From the NCBI GenBank assembly GCA_016710745.1, contig JADJVB010000012.1, positions 248,001 to 312,000 on the forward strand: DNA of 64,000 nt. Direction: 5' to 3'. Made by a program: the position numbers and the translations under genes. The notes beneath the pieces are model-generated. The model worked only from the letters and a program-made list of their open reading frames with translations. It ran no database searches and was not told where the DNA came from. The stretch comes from Chitinophagaceae bacterium (GTDB lineage: Bacteria > Bacteroidota > Bacteroidia > Chitinophagales > Chitinophagaceae). Shown here one piece after another: positions 8,361-16,683 of this stretch; the first letter of the stretch is position 1, and the number at the start of each line of letters is the position of its first letter.

Positions 8361-8773
8361 TTACTCACCATCCACGATTTCTCCATAATCGATAACCAGT
8401 TCCTCTCCTGAATTGATATCCCGGATGGCTTCAAAAAATTCACCATCGTTTATGGAGACGATATTAGGCGTATCGGAATGGTTTAAAAAATTGACCAGGT
8501 CCATCTTTTAAAACCGTAATCGGGTACAAAATAGTTTTCAGCATCGTAAAGACAATAGTTTTCAATTAACGCTTTGGCATGCGGGGGAAGGGTTTCAACT
8601 TCTGTTTTAGAAACAGGGATCCATTTTTCCTGTTCACTTGCTTTGCTGAACATCGAGCGGCAACCTTTGGGAATATCCCGCAAAGCAAAAACACCAATAC
8701 CTTCAATGGGAGAGGGTTTTATCATAACCCAGATGTCGTCAACGAGTTCATGTAAGAGTTCTTCTTTGGTCAT
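8361..8773 (-). pseudogene. SET-domain protein gene broken by a one-base frameshift
   Basis: The open frame from 8773 encodes the first half of a SET domain (SPIEGIGVFALRDIPKG, then ENYFVPDYGFK) and then runs into a stop at 8483. In the -1 frame, starting right after GFK at about 8506, the sequence continues as MDLVNFLNHSDTPNI and ends EELVIDYGEIVDGE, stopping at 8361. NHSxxPN and ELxxDY are the two hallmark SET motifs, so the domain is complete once one A is restored to the AAAA run. SET proteins methylate lysine using S-adenosylmethionine; small bacterial ones have no firmly known targets. No standard slippery heptamer is in phase here, so I read it as a real frameshift or a sequencing error. 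Its start overlaps the stop of the upstream gene by four bases. Confidence 0.85.
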
Positions 8774-9447
8774 GTTTTACTTAGTTCAATATAGCCCCGA
8801 ACAATTGCATATTGCGCCACACAATAAGTAATCATGATGAAAACGCCGGCAAAAGCGAAGGGGTGATAAAATTTATTGATGGCAAGTAAGGAATCGGAAA
8901 CTACAAATGCGGCAGCTCCCGACAAATAAAAAACGGCCGACTTTTTATTCACCCCTAAAAATATGTGCAGGCTGCACAGTAACATGCTGCAAATAACAGC
9001 CGCGTACAGCATAACCGGCAATTTCAGATCTCCCAACAACGGATAAAGTTGCCAAACCAGGCTGATGCCATAGGCCAAAACCAGTATTGTTAAAACCGGC
9101 TGCTTAACAAGCAGGGATGAATTTGTTGCCCGGATTCTCAGAAAATAAATGATATAAAAAATATGCGTGGTTAAAAAGCTGGCTAATCCAAAAATAAAAA
9201 ATAAGGCATTTCTATATTCGAAGAGTAAAAATACATCTCCCAGCCAGGAGGAAAAAAGTCCGGCCAGTAACCATTTTTTTACGGGATAAGTTGATTTAGA
9301 AAAATACAGCATTGTAAACAAAGCGGGTAACAGCAGAGGCTTAACGGTAAAGTGCAGCCAGTCAACATTTGCCGCAATTCCAATGATATCGAGAGTAGCA
9401 AGCAACCAGAAGCAAATGGAAGTTATTTTTTGAATCGGTTGCCGCAT
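8770..9447 (-). CDS. YhhN-family membrane protein (lysoplasmalogenase-like)
   Basis: The 225-residue protein has about seven or eight hydrophobic segments and the family signatures KPLLLPALF near residue 36 and the FSSWLGDVFLL stretch near residue 65, whose Asp is conserved in the YhhN/TMEM86 family. The animal members hydrolyse the vinyl ether bond of lysoplasmalogens; bacterial roles are less certain. It is an integral membrane protein. Its stop codon overlaps the start of the SET-domain gene (ATGA-type overlap), suggesting translational coupling. Confidence 0.85.
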   Translation of the reverse strand: MRQPIQKITSICFWLLATLDIIGIAANVDWLHFTVKPLLLPALFTMLYFSKSTYPVKKWLLAGLFSSWLGDVFLLFEYRNALFFIFGLASFLTTHIFYIIYFLRIRATNSSLLVKQPVLTILVLAYGISLVWQLYPLLGDLKLPVMLYAAVICSMLLCSLHIFLGVNKKSAVFYLSGAAAFVVSDSLLAINKFYHPFAFAGVFIMITYCVAQYAIVRGYIELSKT

Positions 9448-9475
9448 GCGAAAATTTAGTTTTTAAACCGGGTTT

Positions 9476-10366
9476 TTATTCCAATTCGATAAATCCCCGC
9501 CCGGAATAATAAAAACTGTTTAAAGAGTCTTTAACCAGTGTAGTATCCGAAAGCGGTCGGGTAAAGGGTTCCGCCAATCTGAAAGTGGCGGAATCATATT
9601 TGTACATGATCACCTGGTGCTTCCTGTTTGTCAATACATTCATTCGGGCTACGGCAGCTGCGGAGTCTTTGGTAACTAAAAACACAACTTTAAAGCTGTA
9701 ACGATCTGCTGCAGGTTTGGGCTTAACCGTTACCAACGCTGAAGTATCGGCTGGCAACTGCGTCGTTTTTGCAGAGTCGATTTTAACAACCGGAGTAACA
9801 GTAACAACTGGTTCTGAGTTGTTCTTTTTTATGAAGAAGTACCAAATAGTGGTAGATAATAAACCAAGGCCAACAAAAAGCGCCGTGATTAACAATAATT
9901 TTCTATTTCCGCCGCCCGGTTTTGGATCAGATGCAAAAGAAATATCCGGATTCGGATTTTTTTCCTTCAGATCAGCCGGAATGGATTCTGGCCTGGCATG
10001 AAATGAATGCCCGATCTTAAATTCCAATTCGCCTTTTTGATTATTAACCAGCATACCAATACCCTCAATTTTAAAGGGTTTGCCAATATTCAGAAATTGT
10101 TTACCCAAGACGAGGTACGAGTCCAGGTCGGCCGCCGCCAGGGCCTTCATTTTACGGGTTTGCTGAACAATAAAATCGATCAGGGCATCATCTGCAGTTG
10201 CTCTGGAATTGTATTTAAATGAAATAGCATTGTCGGGTATTTCAAATTCTCTCTCGCTGTCTTTTGGCATCACAAAATCAGGCGAGAGCGTAAAAGTGCC
10301 CATACCCTGTAAGGTGATTTCCCGGCAATTATAAAAATGCTGAACCAGCAGTTGTTCTATTTTCAT
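9476..10366 (-). CDS. Membrane-anchored protein with N-terminal HU/CCDC81-like domain
   Basis: The 296-residue product begins with about 120 residues resembling the HU-CCDC81 type of domain seen in Bacteroidota (MKIEQLLVQHFYNCREITLQG and the later GKPFKIEGIGMLVNN segment). A single membrane span follows at about residues 156-178, then a Pro/Thr/Val-rich linker, and a C-terminal domain from about residue 222 that looks SPOR-like (YSFKVVFLVTKDSAAAVARM). That arrangement fits an inner-membrane protein with a cytoplasmic HU-like head and a periplasmic domain that could bind peptidoglycan. Its role is not known. A full-consensus promoter lies upstream (10386-10416). Confidence 0.75.
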   Translation of the reverse strand: MKIEQLLVQHFYNCREITLQGMGTFTLSPDFVMPKDSEREFEIPDNAISFKYNSRATADDALIDFIVQQTRKMKALAAADLDSYLVLGKQFLNIGKPFKIEGIGMLVNNQKGELEFKIGHSFHARPESIPADLKEKNPNPDISFASDPKPGGGNRKLLLITALFVGLGLLSTTIWYFFIKKNNSEPVVTVTPVVKIDSAKTTQLPADTSALVTVKPKPAADRYSFKVVFLVTKDSAAAVARMNVLTNRKHQVIMYKYDSATFRLAEPFTRPLSDTTLVKDSLNSFYYSGRGFIELE

Positions 10367-10385
10367 ATAGACACGTTAAGGTTAA

Positions 10386-10416
10386 CAAACCTACAAGATA
10401 TTCGGTACATAACAAA
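10386..10416 (-). promoter_or_regulatory. Full-consensus Bacteroidota promoter for the HU-like gene
   Basis: On the minus strand TTTG (10416-10413) is followed after 19 bases by TAGGTTTG (10393-10386). Both boxes match the TTTG / TAnnTTTG consensus exactly and the spacing is ideal. The ATG lies 20 bases further on at 10366. Confidence 0.7.
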
Positions 10417-10433
10417 GTACTGAAAAATTGCCT

Positions 10434-10441
10434 TAGTTTTG
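10434..10441 (+). promoter_or_regulatory. Candidate -7 element immediately before the small membrane protein gene
   Basis: TAGTTTTG is an exact TAnnTTTG match ending one base before ATGATG. The predicted start of transcription would fall at the second ATG (10446), so the message would be leaderless. No TTTG is present at the -33 position. Confidence 0.4.
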
Positions 10442-10445
10442 TATG

Positions 10446-10790
10446 ATGCTTTCGGAAAAAGAAAAGGAATTTATCAATTATTGGGAGAAAGAAAGAGAAA
10501 AACAAAGCAGCGTACGGGCCCGGTTGATTGCAGGCTTGCCCATGGCTGTTTTATTTTGTGCACCCATTTTATTATTTATAACAGCTGTTTATCTTTTTTT
10601 ACCCGAGTGGTATACAAAAGTTTCGAGTAATATCGGCGGCTCCATGTGGGCTATCGTGATGGCGCTTGTCATTTGTGTGCTGTTTATTTCTTATTTCCGG
10701 ATGCAATTCAAATGGGAATCAAATGAACAATATTACCGGGAGTTAAAAAATAAAGAAGGCAGGGCCGATTCAATAACAAATACGAACTAA
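10446..10790 (+). CDS. Small two-span membrane protein, unknown function
   Basis: A product of about 114 residues. It has a strongly charged N-terminus (MLSEKEKEFINYWEKEREK), two hydrophobic segments at about residues 29-52 and 65-86, and a charged C-terminal tail. No family is recognised. Two ATG codons stand in tandem at 10443 and 10446; I choose the second because the -7 element at 10434-10441 would place the transcript start there, but the difference is one residue. It precedes the FKBP lipoprotein gene by 22 bases on the same strand, so both may be in one unit. Confidence 0.7.
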   Translation: MLSEKEKEFINYWEKEREKQSSVRARLIAGLPMAVLFCAPILLFITAVYLFLPEWYTKVSSNIGGSMWAIVMALVICVLFISYFRMQFKWESNEQYYRELKNKEGRADSITNTN

Positions 10791-10812
10791 ATTCGCAAAT
10801 AAATATACAATC

Positions 10813-11298
10813 ATGATTAACAGATTAGTGTTTCTTTTTTCTCTTTGTTTTTTGATGGCTGGCTGTGCCAAATCCGACAGTGGCAGCAGTTGTTCTTACA
10901 GCATCTCAGCCGTGGTTGTTCCCGCATCCGAAATGTCGGTTTTACAGGCCTATGTAGCGGCTAGCCGGCCTGCTGCAATTCTTGATCCCGGTGGATTTTA
11001 TTATGAAGTGATAGCCGGCGGTACCGGAACCGTTACACCTTCGGTTTGTACAGCAGTAACCGTTAAGTATGCGGGTTATTTAACCAATGGATTTAAATTC
11101 GACGAGGCCGTTTTGCCTGTGCAGTTTGCTCTTGGTGGCCTGATAGTGGGTTGGCAAAGGGGGCTACCCCTGATCAAGGCGGGTGGTAGCATAAATTTGT
11201 ATTTACCCCCGTCATTAGGTTATGGAGCCAGCGGTACAAATACCATTCCAGGCAATGCCATAACAATATTCACCATTGACCTGGTGGGCGTACTATAA
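10813..11298 (+). CDS. FKBP-type peptidyl-prolyl isomerase, lipoprotein
   Basis: The 161-residue product carries a lipoprotein signal (LMAGC, Cys about residue 18) and an FKBP domain from about residue 75 to the end. The domain shows the usual order: VTVKYAGYLTNGFKFD, the FALGGLIVGWQRGLPLI turn, then YLPPSLGYGASG and a final strand FTIDLVGVL. FKBP proteins catalyse cis-trans isomerisation of prolyl bonds and act here probably in the periplasm as folding helpers. Two Cys residues (SSCSYS and SVCTAV) could form a disulfide. It is placed 22 bases after the small membrane protein and before serine dehydratase. Confidence 0.9.
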   Translation: MINRLVFLFSLCFLMAGCAKSDSGSSCSYSISAVVVPASEMSVLQAYVAASRPAAILDPGGFYYEVIAGGTGTVTPSVCTAVTVKYAGYLTNGFKFDEAVLPVQFALGGLIVGWQRGLPLIKAGGSINLYLPPSLGYGASGTNTIPGNAITIFTIDLVGVL

Positions 11299-11342
11299 TG
11301 ATCCGCCATAACTTGGTTTTTTACCAGTAAAATTGTATTCCT

Positions 11343-12770
11343 TTGAAACATGAAGCCATATCGGTTTTTGATATGTTTAAAATTGGTGTAGGCCCTTCGA
11401 GCAGCCACACACTGGGGCCCTGGCGTGCGGCTCAGCGTTTTACGAAATCTCTGGCGGATAAAAACCTATTGCATGATGTACAGGCATTACGGGTTTTATT
11501 GTACGGATCCCTGGCCAAAACAGGAGTAGGACACGGTACCGATATTGCCGTACAGTTGGGCCTGAGCGGTGATGATCCTGTAACTTTTGATGTAAATAAT
11601 ATCGACGCCAAGATCGCGGATATCAAGGTCATGAAAAAGATCATTCTCCAGGGAAAGCACGAAATTGATTTTGATCCGGCGGAGGATATTGAATTTTTAA
11701 TGGGCGAATCACTGCCTTTTCATCCCAATGCATTGAGTTTTTTGGTAACCCTAACCGGTGGCGAAAATATAGCAGAAACATTTTATTCGGTTGGTGGCGG
11801 TTTTGTAAGCAAAGAAGGCGAATCAGAAATGGGAAGTTTTGATGTACACCTGCCATTTCCGGTTAACACGGCCAACGAGTTGCTTCACTGGTGTATGAAA
11901 ACAGGCATGAACATCAGCGATATTGTATTGGAAAACGAAACGGCCTGGCGAACAGAGCAACACACCAGGGCCGGGGTATTAAAAATTTGGCAGGTAATGA
12001 AAGAATGCATTTACCGGGGTTGTCATGTTGAAGGGATTTTACCCGGCGGACTGCAGGTTAAACGCCGCGGGGCCGGATTAAATAAAAAGTTGATCAAGGG
12101 TAGGCCCTATACCGATTTCAACAGCTGGTTGCATCTGGTGAAGGAAGGGGGCAATAGTTTCAATTATATACTGGATTGGGTAAGTTGTTTTGCCCTTACT
12201 GTGAATGAAGAGAATGCCAGTTTTGGCCGAGTTGTTACAGCGCCAACCAATGGTGCTGCCGGTGTAATTCCGGCTGTTTTACTGTATTTTATTGCTTTCT
12301 GTGATGGTGATGACGACGAAAAGATCGTACAGTTTCTGTTAACTGCTTCAGAAGTGGGCAGTATTTTTAAAAAAGGCGCCACCATTTCTGCAGCGATGGG
12401 CGGTTGCCAGGCCGAAATTGGCGTAAGCAGTGCCATGGCGGCTGCCGCGCTTACTGAATGTTTGGGCGGAACCCAACGCCAGGCTTTAATGGCGGCTGAA
12501 ATCGCAATGGAACATCACCTGGGTATGACCTGCGACCCTATTGGCGGACTGGTTCAGGTGCCCTGTATTGAGAGAAATACCATGGGGGCCATCAAGGCCA
12601 TTACGGCAAGCCAACTGGCGATGCAGAGTTCGCCCGATTACGCTAAAGTAAGTTTAGATGGCGTTATCAAAACCATGTGGGAAACAGCCCTGGATATGAG
12701 CCATAAATATAAGGAAACGGCCGACGGCGGATTAGCGGTGAACGTGCCGTTAAGTCTTTCTGAATGCTAG
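11343..12770 (+). CDS. sdaA: L-serine ammonia-lyase (iron-sulfur, single chain)
   Basis: The enzyme deaminates L-serine to pyruvate and ammonia using a [4Fe-4S] cluster. The 475-residue chain joins the beta domain (residues about 1-155, with the GPSSSHTLGPWRA motif near residue 17) and the alpha domain (about 190-465, with APTNGAAGVIPAVL and MGGCQAEIGVSSAMAAA, including cluster Cys candidates, and GMTCDPIGGLVQVPC). I keep the TTG start at 11343, since it gives the standard ten-or-so residues before the GPSSSHT motif; the first in-frame ATG (11373) would remove part of them. Confidence 0.95.
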   Translation: MKHEAISVFDMFKIGVGPSSSHTLGPWRAAQRFTKSLADKNLLHDVQALRVLLYGSLAKTGVGHGTDIAVQLGLSGDDPVTFDVNNIDAKIADIKVMKKIILQGKHEIDFDPAEDIEFLMGESLPFHPNALSFLVTLTGGENIAETFYSVGGGFVSKEGESEMGSFDVHLPFPVNTANELLHWCMKTGMNISDIVLENETAWRTEQHTRAGVLKIWQVMKECIYRGCHVEGILPGGLQVKRRGAGLNKKLIKGRPYTDFNSWLHLVKEGGNSFNYILDWVSCFALTVNEENASFGRVVTAPTNGAAGVIPAVLLYFIAFCDGDDDEKIVQFLLTASEVGSIFKKGATISAAMGGCQAEIGVSSAMAAAALTECLGGTQRQALMAAEIAMEHHLGMTCDPIGGLVQVPCIERNTMGAIKAITASQLAMQSSPDYAKVSLDGVIKTMWETALDMSHKYKETADGGLAVNVPLSLSEC

Positions 12771-12844
12771 TCGAATATACGAAGTTAGTGGTACAATATA
12801 CGCCCCAAATTGAATGCTGACGTACATCTTGCCTGGTTTATCGC

Positions 12845-13282
12845 TCATACCCCATACTTCCTTTTAATATCCCTGTCCGATTCTCTTTCTTTGATCGTGT
12901 TCCTTTTGTCGTACGATTTTTTTCCCTTGCCCAAACCTATTTCCATTTTAAAATAACCCGATTCGGCGAGGAACAACCTTAGCGGAATGATAGAATATCC
13001 TTTCTCTTTTATTTTACCCTCCAACTTTCGCAATTCCCGCTTGTTCAGCAGCAGTTTTCTTTCCTGCATGGGCTCATGGTTACTATGTGTACCAAAGGAA
13101 TATTCAGAAATATGCAGGCTCTTTACATACAATTCGCCTTTGTAAAAAAGGCAATAGCTATCGTTAAAACTGGCTTTACCGGCTCTCAGGGATTTTATTT
13201 CGGTGCCGCTGAGTACCATGCCCGCAATGTAGGTAGCTTCAAAAAAGTATTCGTAATGTGCTTTGCGGTTAGTAAGTTCCAA
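12845..13282 (-). CDS. smpB: SsrA-binding protein SmpB
   Basis: SmpB binds tmRNA and delivers it to stalled ribosomes for trans-translation. The 145-residue product has the OB-like core with AGMVLSGTEIKSLRAGKASF near residues 17-36, the LHISEYSFGTHSNHEP region, and the basic C-terminal tail (KKSYDKRNTIKERESDRDIKRK) that occupies the mRNA channel. Length is standard. It converges with sdaA across a 74-base gap in which I see no clear terminator. The tmRNA gene itself is not in the window. Confidence 0.97.
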   Translation of the reverse strand: MELTNRKAHYEYFFEATYIAGMVLSGTEIKSLRAGKASFNDSYCLFYKGELYVKSLHISEYSFGTHSNHEPMQERKLLLNKRELRKLEGKIKEKGYSIIPLRLFLAESGYFKMEIGLGKGKKSYDKRNTIKERESDRDIKRKYGV

Positions 13283-13297
13283 TGCCTCTGTTTTTTA

Positions 13298-13305
13298 CAA
13301 AGATA
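13298..13305 (-). promoter_or_regulatory. Candidate -7 element for smpB
   Basis: The minus strand reads TATCTTTG, an exact TAnnTTTG match ending 15 bases before the smpB ATG. It lies in the short gap behind the gliding-type surface protein gene. No exact -33 box is present at the ideal spacing. Confidence 0.45.
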
Positions 13306-13320
13306 TTGTGTTTACAACGT

Positions 13321-15627
13321 TTATTTGATGAGGGTTACATAACCGGTTACCGGATCTCTTCCATTACCCGGTTCAATAATATAATAATACGTGTCCATAG
13401 GTAGCTCTTTTCCTTTGTAGCTGCCATCCCAGGCCTTATAACTGCCGCGGCATTCAAAAACCTTTTGACCGGCGCGGGTAAAAACCTGCACGAGGCTATT
13501 TTTATATTCATCGAGGTATTGAATCTTCCAGAGGTCATTAATACCATCACTGTTAGGCGAAAAAGTATTTGGAATTAAGGGTATTTTTAAAACATCAATA
13601 AACATCTCGTCCGTTGCAATACATCGGCCCGGGCCAGTAACGGTAAGTGTATATAAAATATCAAATTTTGGATTGATCACTTTCGGTTTGAGCAAACTGG
13701 CGTCGTAAAGGTAGTCCCAGGGTGTCCAGGCATACTGCAAATTAAGACCGGTGGCGGCTGCCTGGATGGTGGTTACGGCACCTTCGAGCATTACCCTATC
13801 AGGGCCGGCATCCGCGGTAGGATAGGGATACACCGTTACTGTCTTTTTTAGCAACTCGCTTTTACAACCATGGCTGTTTACCGTGTAGAGGCTGATATCA
13901 TAGCTTTGGTCGGCTGCATATATGTACAGAACATTTCTGGTATCTCTGGTTGAACCGTCGCCCAGGTCCCAGTACCATTCGGTAGTTATACCGTCTAAAC
14001 TGTTGGTTGAGTCGGTTAAAAATACTGCATCACCCAAACAGATCTCGTCCTTGCTGATCCCAAAATTGACGATGGGTTGCGGGTGAATGGTATTAAGCAG
14101 GATGGTAGTGCTGTCCACACAACCGCCACTACTGGTTACGCGTAACCGAACATTGAATGGCCCGGTATTGTTGTACACATGTGTTGGTGTTTTTTGAGCA
14201 GAAAAATTAAATCGGCCACTTGCCGGGTCATCAAAATTCCACAGATATTGCAGCGTATTTCCTGTGCCGTCCGAAATATCCGACCGGTTAGCAAAGGTAA
14301 CCGCGGCATTTGGCAGACAAACAGAAGGCGGAAATCCAAAATCGGCTACGGGTTTGGCGAGGATTCGGAAAGGAATAGCCGAACCGGCAACTGAAGGGGT
14401 GTCGCATTCGCTTAAAATGGTATTTCCATCGCTTCCCACCCTCAAAATGATCTGAAAATTGCCGGGCTGTATTAACGTAGTATTAAACCGTACGATGATC
14501 TGCCGCGATAGTCCGCTGGAACAAATCACAGGTTCAGCATTGACAATGGCTACAGGGTAGGTACCGGTTACATAAAAATCACTGCCATCGGGTGCTACTG
14601 AGCTGCATTTTATCAGGTCGGAAAAAACAAGAACCAATGAATCGGTGCTGCACTTATTATTGTTCAGACTGTCGAATGGAACCGGCAACGGGTTGAGTAC
14701 CTGAAAAGGGATGGTTTCACCTACCGGAATGCCGTTGCCACAAAGATCTACAACGGTATTTGCATCGGATCCGTTTCGCGCAATTAAATCGTAATTGCCA
14801 ACCGGTAACGGGGCAGAAAAGGTTAGCAATACGGAGTCCATATCAAATCCATTGGTACATCCAAAGCCGGTAGCACTTAATATAGTGGCTATCGGTGGGT
14901 TAAGTACAAAATCCGACCCGTTGGGAGCCAGGCTGTTGCATCGCATGCGCTTATTGAGTTTTAACAGCATTTTTGTACCGTCGCAGGTGGCCCGTGTAAC
15001 CGCATTCATATGGGGAGGCAAGGTATCGGTTATCACCGCCGTACCGCCACCAAATGACAGCGAGTAGCCCCGTTGGGTGTCACTGAAATGGCTAACCAGT
15101 AAAAGATAATTATGTCCCTGCACCAGGTTTGGGCTAAGGGCAAATGTGGGCGCACCGGCCGAAGGGTCGGAAGCACATTGAATATAATTTACACCTGTTG
15201 CATTAGCTCCCGTTGAGTCAAATGTACCCGCCCAGTTACCGGTAACGATCGTTGTTGTATCCGTATATACATCATCGGGATTATGACCGGTTATATCGTA
15301 CAACTGCCAATCGTAATCTTCATCTGGTTCATTGGGTATGATCACAAAACTCAGCGTACCGCTTTCAAAACAGGTAAATTTATACCAGAATGGATTTTTG
15401 TTTTGATACTGGGTTAACGTGTCGCCATAAATGGAACAGCCAGGTACATAAAGGTCAACGGAACTGCAAATAGGAACACTATCCTGTTGAAAAACAGCAG
15501 TACCACAAACGGGGAAAGCGGTAGAAGGATTTTGTCCAAGCGTTGTACAGGCTGATTGTCCAAACAGTTCACTCCCCGATACCAAAAAAAGAAGGATCGA
15601 AAATATCGGAAGTTTTGTACGCAGCAT
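13321..15627 (-). CDS. Large secreted surface protein with PKD domains and gliding-motility-type C-terminal domain
   Basis: The 768-residue product has a cleavable signal peptide (about residues 1-23) and a Cys-rich N-terminal domain of the CUB-like or pre-peptidase type. Two related domains of about 110 residues follow, each containing SLAPNGSDF or SVAPDGSDF and ending ETIPFQVLNP or SAIPFRILAKP. Next come two PKD-type domains (YLWNFDDPASG and WYWDLGDGSTRD cores), an Ig-like domain, and a C-terminal CHU_C/gliding-motility domain (IPNTFSPNSDGINDLW, RAGQKVFE, WDGSYKGKELPMDTYYYII). That last domain is the type B signal for the type IX secretion system, so the protein is probably exported to the cell surface or released. 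No enzymatic domain is seen. Confidence 0.9.
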   Translation of the reverse strand: MLRTKLPIFSILLFLVSGSELFGQSACTTLGQNPSTAFPVCGTAVFQQDSVPICSSVDLYVPGCSIYGDTLTQYQNKNPFWYKFTCFESGTLSFVIIPNEPDEDYDWQLYDITGHNPDDVYTDTTTIVTGNWAGTFDSTGANATGVNYIQCASDPSAGAPTFALSPNLVQGHNYLLLVSHFSDTQRGYSLSFGGGTAVITDTLPPHMNAVTRATCDGTKMLLKLNKRMRCNSLAPNGSDFVLNPPIATILSATGFGCTNGFDMDSVLLTFSAPLPVGNYDLIARNGSDANTVVDLCGNGIPVGETIPFQVLNPLPVPFDSLNNNKCSTDSLVLVFSDLIKCSSVAPDGSDFYVTGTYPVAIVNAEPVICSSGLSRQIIVRFNTTLIQPGNFQIILRVGSDGNTILSECDTPSVAGSAIPFRILAKPVADFGFPPSVCLPNAAVTFANRSDISDGTGNTLQYLWNFDDPASGRFNFSAQKTPTHVYNNTGPFNVRLRVTSSGGCVDSTTILLNTIHPQPIVNFGISKDEICLGDAVFLTDSTNSLDGITTEWYWDLGDGSTRDTRNVLYIYAADQSYDISLYTVNSHGCKSELLKKTVTVYPYPTADAGPDRVMLEGAVTTIQAAATGLNLQYAWTPWDYLYDASLLKPKVINPKFDILYTLTVTGPGRCIATDEMFIDVLKIPLIPNTFSPNSDGINDLWKIQYLDEYKNSLVQVFTRAGQKVFECRGSYKAWDGSYKGKELPMDTYYYIIEPGNGRDPVTGYVTLIK

Positions 15628-15690
15628 ATGGTAGTTTCAAAATTTAACTGCAGATTAATAATTGCCGAAAAAAATGACCGCTGCAGCAGG

Positions 15691-16602
15691 TTAGCTTTTG
15701 AAAAGAACTAACAAGTTACCCAATTTTTCTTTTAAATCTTTTCGGTGAACGATAAAATCCAAAAAACCATGTTCCAACAGGAATTCACTGCGTTGAAAGC
15801 CTTCGGGAAGGTCTTTTTTGATCGTTTCCTTGATCACCCTTGGGCCTGCAAAGCCGATCAGTGCATCGGGTTCGGCACAGATAACATCTCCCAACATGGC
15901 GAAGGAAGCCGTAGTTCCTCCAAAAGTGGGGTCGGTACAAAGCGATATATAGGGTATCATATTGTCGCTGAGTTGCGATAATTTGCCAGAAGTTTTAGCC
16001 AGTTGCATCAACGAAAAGGCGCTCTCCATCATACGGGCGCCGCCGCTTTTGTTGATGATCATGAACGGAATACGGTGCTTGATACAGTAATCGCAGGCCC
16101 GGCTTATTTTTTCACCCATCACACTGCCCAAACTACCGCCGATAAATTCAAAATCCATGCAGGCAACAACCAGGTCATTTTCATTGATCTTTCCATGAGC
16201 AACTGTCATAGAGTCGTGTATGCCGGTTTTGCGATAGGTTTCTTCGAGGCGTTTGCTATAGGGCTTCAGGTCAACAAACGATAAGTAGTCTTTCGACTTA
16301 ATATTGGCAAAAAGTTCGGTATAACCGGATTGGTCGAACAAAATATTAAAATATTCCTGGCTGCCGATGCGGTGGTGGTAATCGCATTTCGGACAAACGA
16401 ATTTATTTTCTCGAAGTTCGGCAACAGTACAGGTGTATTTGCAGGAAGGGCATTTTGCCCATAATCCTTCCGGCGCATCTTTTTTGTCTTTGGTAGACGT
16501 GAGGATGCCTTTTTTCATTCGTTTAAACCAGCTCGACTTCATTTGTTCTTCGGAATCTTCTTCGCCGGACAGACTGGCATCAAAATCTTCTTCCTGTCGC
16601 AT
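15691..16602 (-). CDS. accD: Acetyl-CoA carboxylase carboxyltransferase beta subunit
   Basis: AccD pairs with AccA to move the carboxyl group from biotin to acetyl-CoA, making malonyl-CoA for fatty acid synthesis. Four zinc-binding Cys are visible at residues 51, 54, 70 and 73 (CPSC and CPKC), followed by the crotonase-like carboxyltransferase core with INKSGGARMMESAFSLMQ and DPTFGGTTASFAMLGD. The annotated start adds about 20 acidic residues (EEDSEEQ) before MKSSWFKRMKKGI. Homologues commonly begin near the latter, so the true start could be the ATG at 16542. Confidence 0.95.
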   Translation of the reverse strand: MRQEEDFDASLSGEEDSEEQMKSSWFKRMKKGILTSTKDKKDAPEGLWAKCPSCKYTCTVAELRENKFVCPKCDYHHRIGSQEYFNILFDQSGYTELFANIKSKDYLSFVDLKPYSKRLEETYRKTGIHDSMTVAHGKINENDLVVACMDFEFIGGSLGSVMGEKISRACDYCIKHRIPFMIINKSGGARMMESAFSLMQLAKTSGKLSQLSDNMIPYISLCTDPTFGGTTASFAMLGDVICAEPDALIGFAGPRVIKETIKKDLPEGFQRSEFLLEHGFLDFIVHRKDLKEKLGNLLVLFKS

Positions 16603-16683
16603 AGGCTACTATTTCTTGTTTACTTTTTTGGTTGGCAGATTTATCGTACTGCAGAATAATGTTTAATACTGAAAAAAAAGCAT

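Noticed and set aside
8500..8515. Programmed frameshifting in the SET-domain gene
   Set aside because: The needed shift is -1 but the frame-0 codons GGT TTT AAA AGA do not form an X_XXY_YYZ heptamer in phase, so the tRNAs could not re-pair well.
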